Shown in pieces: positions 5,762-8,593 of a stretch of 8,593 nucleotides of DNA. Source of the stretch: Bacteroidota bacterium (GTDB lineage: Bacteria > Bacteroidota > Bacteroidia > Flavobacteriales > Flavobacteriaceae); the NCBI GenBank assembly GCA_022601215.1, contig JAHZIZ010000205.1, positions 1 to 8,593 of the forward strand. The letters run 5' to 3'. The notes under the pieces were generated by a model. The model was not told where the DNA came from. It saw nothing but the letters and a program-made list of their open reading frames with translations, and ran no database searches. Positions within the stretch are counted from its first letter, which is position 1; each line of letters opens with the position of its first letter. A program made the translations under genes and the position numbers.

Positions 5762-7687
5762 TTAGAAGGTTAAATTCATTCCAAAACGGAAGTTTCTTCC
5801 GCGAGTCTGGAAACGATATAACTCTTCGTACTCTTCATCCAGAATATTGCTCACTCCTGCAAATACCCTAATATTTTTTGTAAACTCCCTACTTGCATTT
5901 AGACTCAATATTCCAAAACTTTCTAATGTTATATCCTCACTTAAGAAAGTCTCGCTATTAAAAAAGCTGTCTAGGCGCTCGCTGGTGTATTGATAACTAA
6001 CTCCAAGCTTAGTTTTGGAATCTGGCGCATAGTCGATTCTCGCATTGGCTTTATGCTCTGGAATACGCAATGCAAAACGTTCATCGGCCTGAGTGTTTGT
6101 ATAGTTCAATATTAGGCCTACAGATTTACCAAACTTCTTGGACACTTCCACTTCTATACCACTAGTGTCGAATTCGTCAGCTATGTTTTGATACTGAAAA
6201 ATAAATAGCTCTGGATCTACCGTAATAAAATCGACAAAATTAGTCTCATTTCTTGTGAAGTACAATGCACTAATGCGAAGATTCTTCCCCGCAGTAAATT
6301 CTGCCCCCCCTTCTATAGTCGTATTCTCTTCCGGTAATAAGTCCTCATTTCCGTAAGACGAATCATATAATTGAAACAATGAAGGTGTTATATATGCCGT
6401 GCTGTAAGAGCCGAGCACTTTCAGATTGTTGTTCCCGAGGTCAAACCCGTAGGATGGATTTACGTTGTAAACTAAATGTGTTCCGTAGTTGCTATGATTG
6501 TTCAATCTAACTCCTGCGTTTACGTTTAATCCATAATTAGAAATGTACGTCACATTAACATATGGATCAATGATATCAAACTGCGCTGTGTCCTCATTTA
6601 CATCCTCGACAAACTCGGTAGCACCAAAAGGAATTGAAAATGAGTTGAACTTACTAAAGTTTCCATTCACACCTCCTAAAACAGTTATCTCATCAGTTAC
6701 CTGATAACTTCCATAGGCATCAAAAGCATTGGTTTTTGCATCGTACCTATTTGGAAAGGAGGAGGCAATCTCTCGATCAATCCAACTGTGGTTATCACTA
6801 ATTACAACACTTCCCTTGTTGTATTTCCAAGTTAGCTTTCCTCCAGTACGCTTCTGGTTGGTCACGCTCAAATTATCTGCATCCACGTAACTAAAGTCAT
6901 CGAACTCGGCTTTAAATTCTTCTAGACCAATAAAGCGAGTTATGGTAATGTTGTCGGTAATTTTATATCCCAAGTCAATTTTAGTCGCGAAGCTACTAAA
7001 CGTATCCGTTTCATTACTCTCTTCTCCCTCTGGAGCAGCCACGGCAGATAAACCATCGATATACCGATTGCTAAAACTAAGGTTGTATAAAAACTTATTG
7101 GCCGTACCACTAATTTGAGCCTGATTTACAAACTCTGCCAAATTCCTTTTTTCGTCATCTGCTGCCGCATTGGTACCTAAACTGGTTGTAAAGTTGGCGG
7201 CAATACTCTTTTTTGAAGTCTTCTTGGTAGTAATACTAATCACTGCAGTAGCGGCTCCACTTCCATAGAGTACGCTAGAGGCTCCTTTAATAATTTCGAT
7301 AGATTCCACTGAAGAAGCTGGTACCAAACGAAGGTCATAATCGTTGGCAATTTGAGAAGGGTCATTTAATTGAACTCCATCCACCATAATCACCACCTGA
7401 CGATTTCGTCCACCCCTAACAAAGTAGCCAAGGTTTTGTCCATCGTTACTTCTACTACCGTTGATTTCAATACCAGAAACCTCATTAATCACTTGGGCAA
7501 CACTATTACCCACGCGCTGCATGAGGTCTTCTTGGGTGATAGAAACAACCACCTTACCACTGTTTTTACGAGCAGTCGGAATTTTAGTATCGATAACCAC
7601 GGAGTCCAATTGCTCCATTTTTTGAGTTTCTTGTGCAGCGGTAATCGCAGTTGCACAAAGGCCAATAGCCAAAAATATTTTTTTCAT
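5762..7687 (-). CDS. btuB: TonB-dependent outer-membrane receptor, BtuB type (vitamin B12)
   Basis: A 641-residue outer-membrane receptor that should import cobalamin or related corrinoids using TonB energy. Residues 1-18 are a signal peptide. DSVVI (28-32) is the probable TonB box. The plug domain lies at about 45-155, with VVIMVDGVQLND, VESIEIIKGASSVLYGSGAA (129-146 region) and AVISITT. The remainder is a beta-barrel ending in FRFGMNLTF with a terminal Phe, as expected for outer-membrane assembly. There is no N-terminal carboxypeptidase-like domain, so it is not a SusC-type protein, and the length is close to E. coli BtuB. Substrate assignment rests mainly on the cobalamin riboswitch in its leader and the divergent BtuF-like gene. 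It is probably switched off when B12 is plentiful. No Shine-Dalgarno precedes the ATG at 7687; the upstream bases are AT-rich. Confidence 0.88.
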   Translation of the reverse strand: MKKIFLAIGLCATAITAAQETQKMEQLDSVVIDTKIPTARKNSGKVVVSITQEDLMQRVGNSVAQVINEVSGIEINGSRSNDGQNLGYFVRGGRNRQVVIMVDGVQLNDPSQIANDYDLRLVPASSVESIEIIKGASSVLYGSGAATAVISITTKKTSKKSIAANFTTSLGTNAAADDEKRNLAEFVNQAQISGTANKFLYNLSFSNRYIDGLSAVAAPEGEESNETDTFSSFATKIDLGYKITDNITITRFIGLEEFKAEFDDFSYVDADNLSVTNQKRTGGKLTWKYNKGSVVISDNHSWIDREIASSFPNRYDAKTNAFDAYGSYQVTDEITVLGGVNGNFSKFNSFSIPFGATEFVEDVNEDTAQFDIIDPYVNVTYISNYGLNVNAGVRLNNHSNYGTHLVYNVNPSYGFDLGNNNLKVLGSYSTAYITPSLFQLYDSSYGNEDLLPEENTTIEGGAEFTAGKNLRISALYFTRNETNFVDFITVDPELFIFQYQNIADEFDTSGIEVEVSKKFGKSVGLILNYTNTQADERFALRIPEHKANARIDYAPDSKTKLGVSYQYTSERLDSFFNSETFLSEDITLESFGILSLNASREFTKNIRVFAGVSNILDEEYEELYRFQTRGRNFRFGMNLTF

Positions 7688-7765
7688 TTTAAATAATTAA
7701 AACGGAAAAAGAAAGAAGATTAAATTAATGGAACACGACATGGTGTTTTATTAAAATTTCCTTCT

Positions 7766-7788
7766 CAAACCTTTATCCCGAAAGTTTG
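7766..7788 (-). promoter_or_regulatory. Hairpin after the riboswitch, candidate expression platform
   Basis: On the minus strand CAAAC-TTT pairs with AAA-G-GTTTG (8 bp with one bulged G) around CGGGAT. It starts about 12 bases after the aptamer's 3' end and lies roughly 80 bases before the receptor's start codon. No T-run follows, so it does not look like an intrinsic terminator. If it is part of the switch, control is more likely at translation or through another alternative fold. This is inference. Confidence 0.35.
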
Positions 7789-7799
7789 ACAAATAGTGA

Positions 7800-7975
7800 A
7801 CACTGGCAGGTCTCCTGGCTCGCCTAATGTGTATACCTTCCCGCCTAAGCAGTGGTTTTGAAGTGTTACACAATTCTGAAGTAATTCAGAACGGCTTACA
7901 GTTGCGGGAACAGCTTCGGTTTTAAACCGAATTCCCTTTTAAGAAAGTCTCTTTGAAAAGAAACTCTCACCAAAA
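7800..7975 (-). promoter_or_regulatory. Cobalamin (B12) riboswitch in the btuB leader
   Basis: Read on the minus strand, the element carries the hallmark parts of the cobalamin aptamer in order. These are AAAAGGGAA and GCTGTTCCCGCAACTGTAA (core within 7892-7941), a perfect TTCTGAA/TTCAGAA hairpin with a 4-base loop (7874-7891), CACTGCTTAGGCGGGAAGG (about 7836-7854), and the 3' B12 box AGCCAGGAGACCTGCC (7805-7820). Adenosylcobalamin or a related form should bind the RNA and reduce expression of the downstream receptor. It faces the receptor gene, not btuF. The exact 5' edge is approximate but agrees with the predicted promoter just upstream. Confidence 0.95.
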
Positions 7976-7982
7976 TTCGCTG

Positions 7983-8014
7983 CGAAAATACTACAACCAT
8001 ACCCTCTCACCAAA
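7983..8014 (-). promoter_or_regulatory. Candidate promoter for the riboswitch and btuB transcript
   Basis: On the minus strand TTTG (8011-8014) is followed after 20 bases by TATTTTCG (7983-7990). This is one base away from the Bacteroidota housekeeping pattern TTTG / TAnnTTTG with normal spacing. The implied start, near 7976, coincides with the 5' edge of the aptamer, which supports the call. Its -33 end is only 22 bp from the divergent btuF start codon. Confidence 0.5.
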
Positions 8015-8035
8015 TAAAAACTCCTATTTTTGAGG

Positions 8036-8593
8036 ATGCAAAACACCTATTTTCTTGTCATTCTCGCTGTTTTTTTTATTGGATGTAAACAGACTTCAGA
8101 AAAAAAAGAACTTTACAACCCTAGTGTAACATCCGTGAAATATGCCGAAGGTTTCGCAATTGAGGATTTTGAAACACATAAACTAATCACACTATCTAAT
8201 CCTTGGCCTGGAGCGGATGTATCTTACACCTATCTTTTAAAGAAAGGACCAGAACCCCTAAAAGAAGAAGCAGATGTTGATGCCGTGATTTCAATTCCTT
8301 TAGATAATATTGTAGTTACCTCTACGACTCACATTCCTTCGCTGGAGATGTTAGGCTTGGAAGACAAATTGATAGGATTTCCTAACCTCGACTATATTTC
8401 TTCTGAAAAGACTCGAGCCCTTATTAATAATGGAAGTATAAAAGAACTAGGAAAAAATGAAGATCTCAACACTGAGGTACTCATAGATCTCTCTCCAGAT
8501 GCCGTGGTGACTTTCGCTGTAGAAGGAAGTAATAAGACGGTGGGCACTATTCAGAAAACGGGTATTCCAGTCTTGTACAATAGTGACTGGACC
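8036..8593 (+). CDS. btuF: Corrinoid ABC transporter substrate-binding lipoprotein, BtuF-like (3' truncated)
   Basis: An open frame of 186 codons continuing past the window end, so only the N-terminal part is seen. Residues 1-17 are a lipoprotein signal with lipobox FIGC at Cys17. The following KQTSEKKE is not acidic, so the protein should face the periplasm. The mature part matches the Fe/B12 periplasmic-binding fold: a first strand with HKLITLSNPWPGAD, then DAVISIPLDNIVVTSTTHIP, LEMLGLEDKLIGF and LIDLSPDAVVTF, typical of BtuF/FecB-like proteins. An in-frame TAA at 8015-8017 fixes the start at the ATG of 8036; GAGG directly before it is too close to be an ideal ribosome site. It is divergent from the riboswitch-controlled receptor, which points to corrinoid as substrate; a siderophore-type ligand is the alternative. 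Permease and ATPase genes may follow outside the window. Confidence 0.85.
   Translation, partial: MQNTYFLVILAVFFIGCKQTSEKKELYNPSVTSVKYAEGFAIEDFETHKLITLSNPWPGADVSYTYLLKKGPEPLKEEADVDAVISIPLDNIVVTSTTHIPSLEMLGLEDKLIGFPNLDYISSEKTRALINNGSIKELGKNEDLNTEVLIDLSPDAVVTFAVEGSNKTVGTIQKTGIPVLYNSDWT

Noticed and set aside
7370..7696. Plus-strand open frame of 108 codons opposite the start of the TonB receptor
   Set aside because: It is His/Asn/Ser/Thr-rich with no domain, and is the antisense of a well-conserved signal peptide and plug domain. It is a shadow.
8025..8032. TATTTTTG, a perfect match to the Bacteroidota -7 box TAnnTTTG, just before btuF
   Set aside because: It ends 3 bp before the ATG, so transcription would start inside the gene, and no TTTG lies at the proper distance upstream.

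Overview
The window looks like chromosomal DNA from a member of the Flavobacteriia (Bacteroidota), probably a Flavobacteriaceae. The evidence is an AT-rich sequence, mostly starts without a strong Shine-Dalgarno, a type IX secretion (T9SS) C-terminal sorting domain, two DUF4252 proteins, a flavobacterial-type S41 lipoprotein peptidase, and promoter boxes resembling the Bacteroidota TTTG / TAnnTTTG pattern. No transposase, integrase, CRISPR array, tRNA or rRNA was seen.

Layout: 1-394 is a non-coding spacer with two inverted repeats. On the minus strand, reading from 4157 down to 395, lie an ECF sigma factor, an overlapping single-pass membrane protein that is probably its anti-sigma factor, two DUF4252 proteins (one with an ordinary signal peptide, one a lipoprotein), a Rho-independent terminator, and then a secreted protein of seven 60-residue repeats with a T9SS tail. 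A 144-bp divergent region (4158-4301) holds an ECF-type promoter for the sigma gene and separates it from a plus-strand S41 lipoprotein peptidase (4302-5705). A minus-oriented terminator lies between that gene and the convergent TonB-dependent receptor (5762-7687). Upstream of the receptor is a clear cobalamin riboswitch on the minus strand (about 7800-7975). A plus-strand BtuF-like substrate-binding lipoprotein starts at 8036 and runs off the end of the window.

Two functional groups can be read. The right side is a vitamin B12 uptake locus: an outer-membrane BtuB-type receptor under riboswitch control, and a divergent periplasmic binding protein that would pass corrinoid to an inner-membrane ABC transporter, presumably encoded just outside the window. 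The left and middle form an envelope-directed sigma/anti-sigma operon whose downstream genes are all exported proteins. The S41 peptidase and the T9SS repeat protein flank it and may or may not belong to it. The signal sensed by this system and the role of the DUF4252 pair cannot be read from sequence; this is the least understood part of the window.
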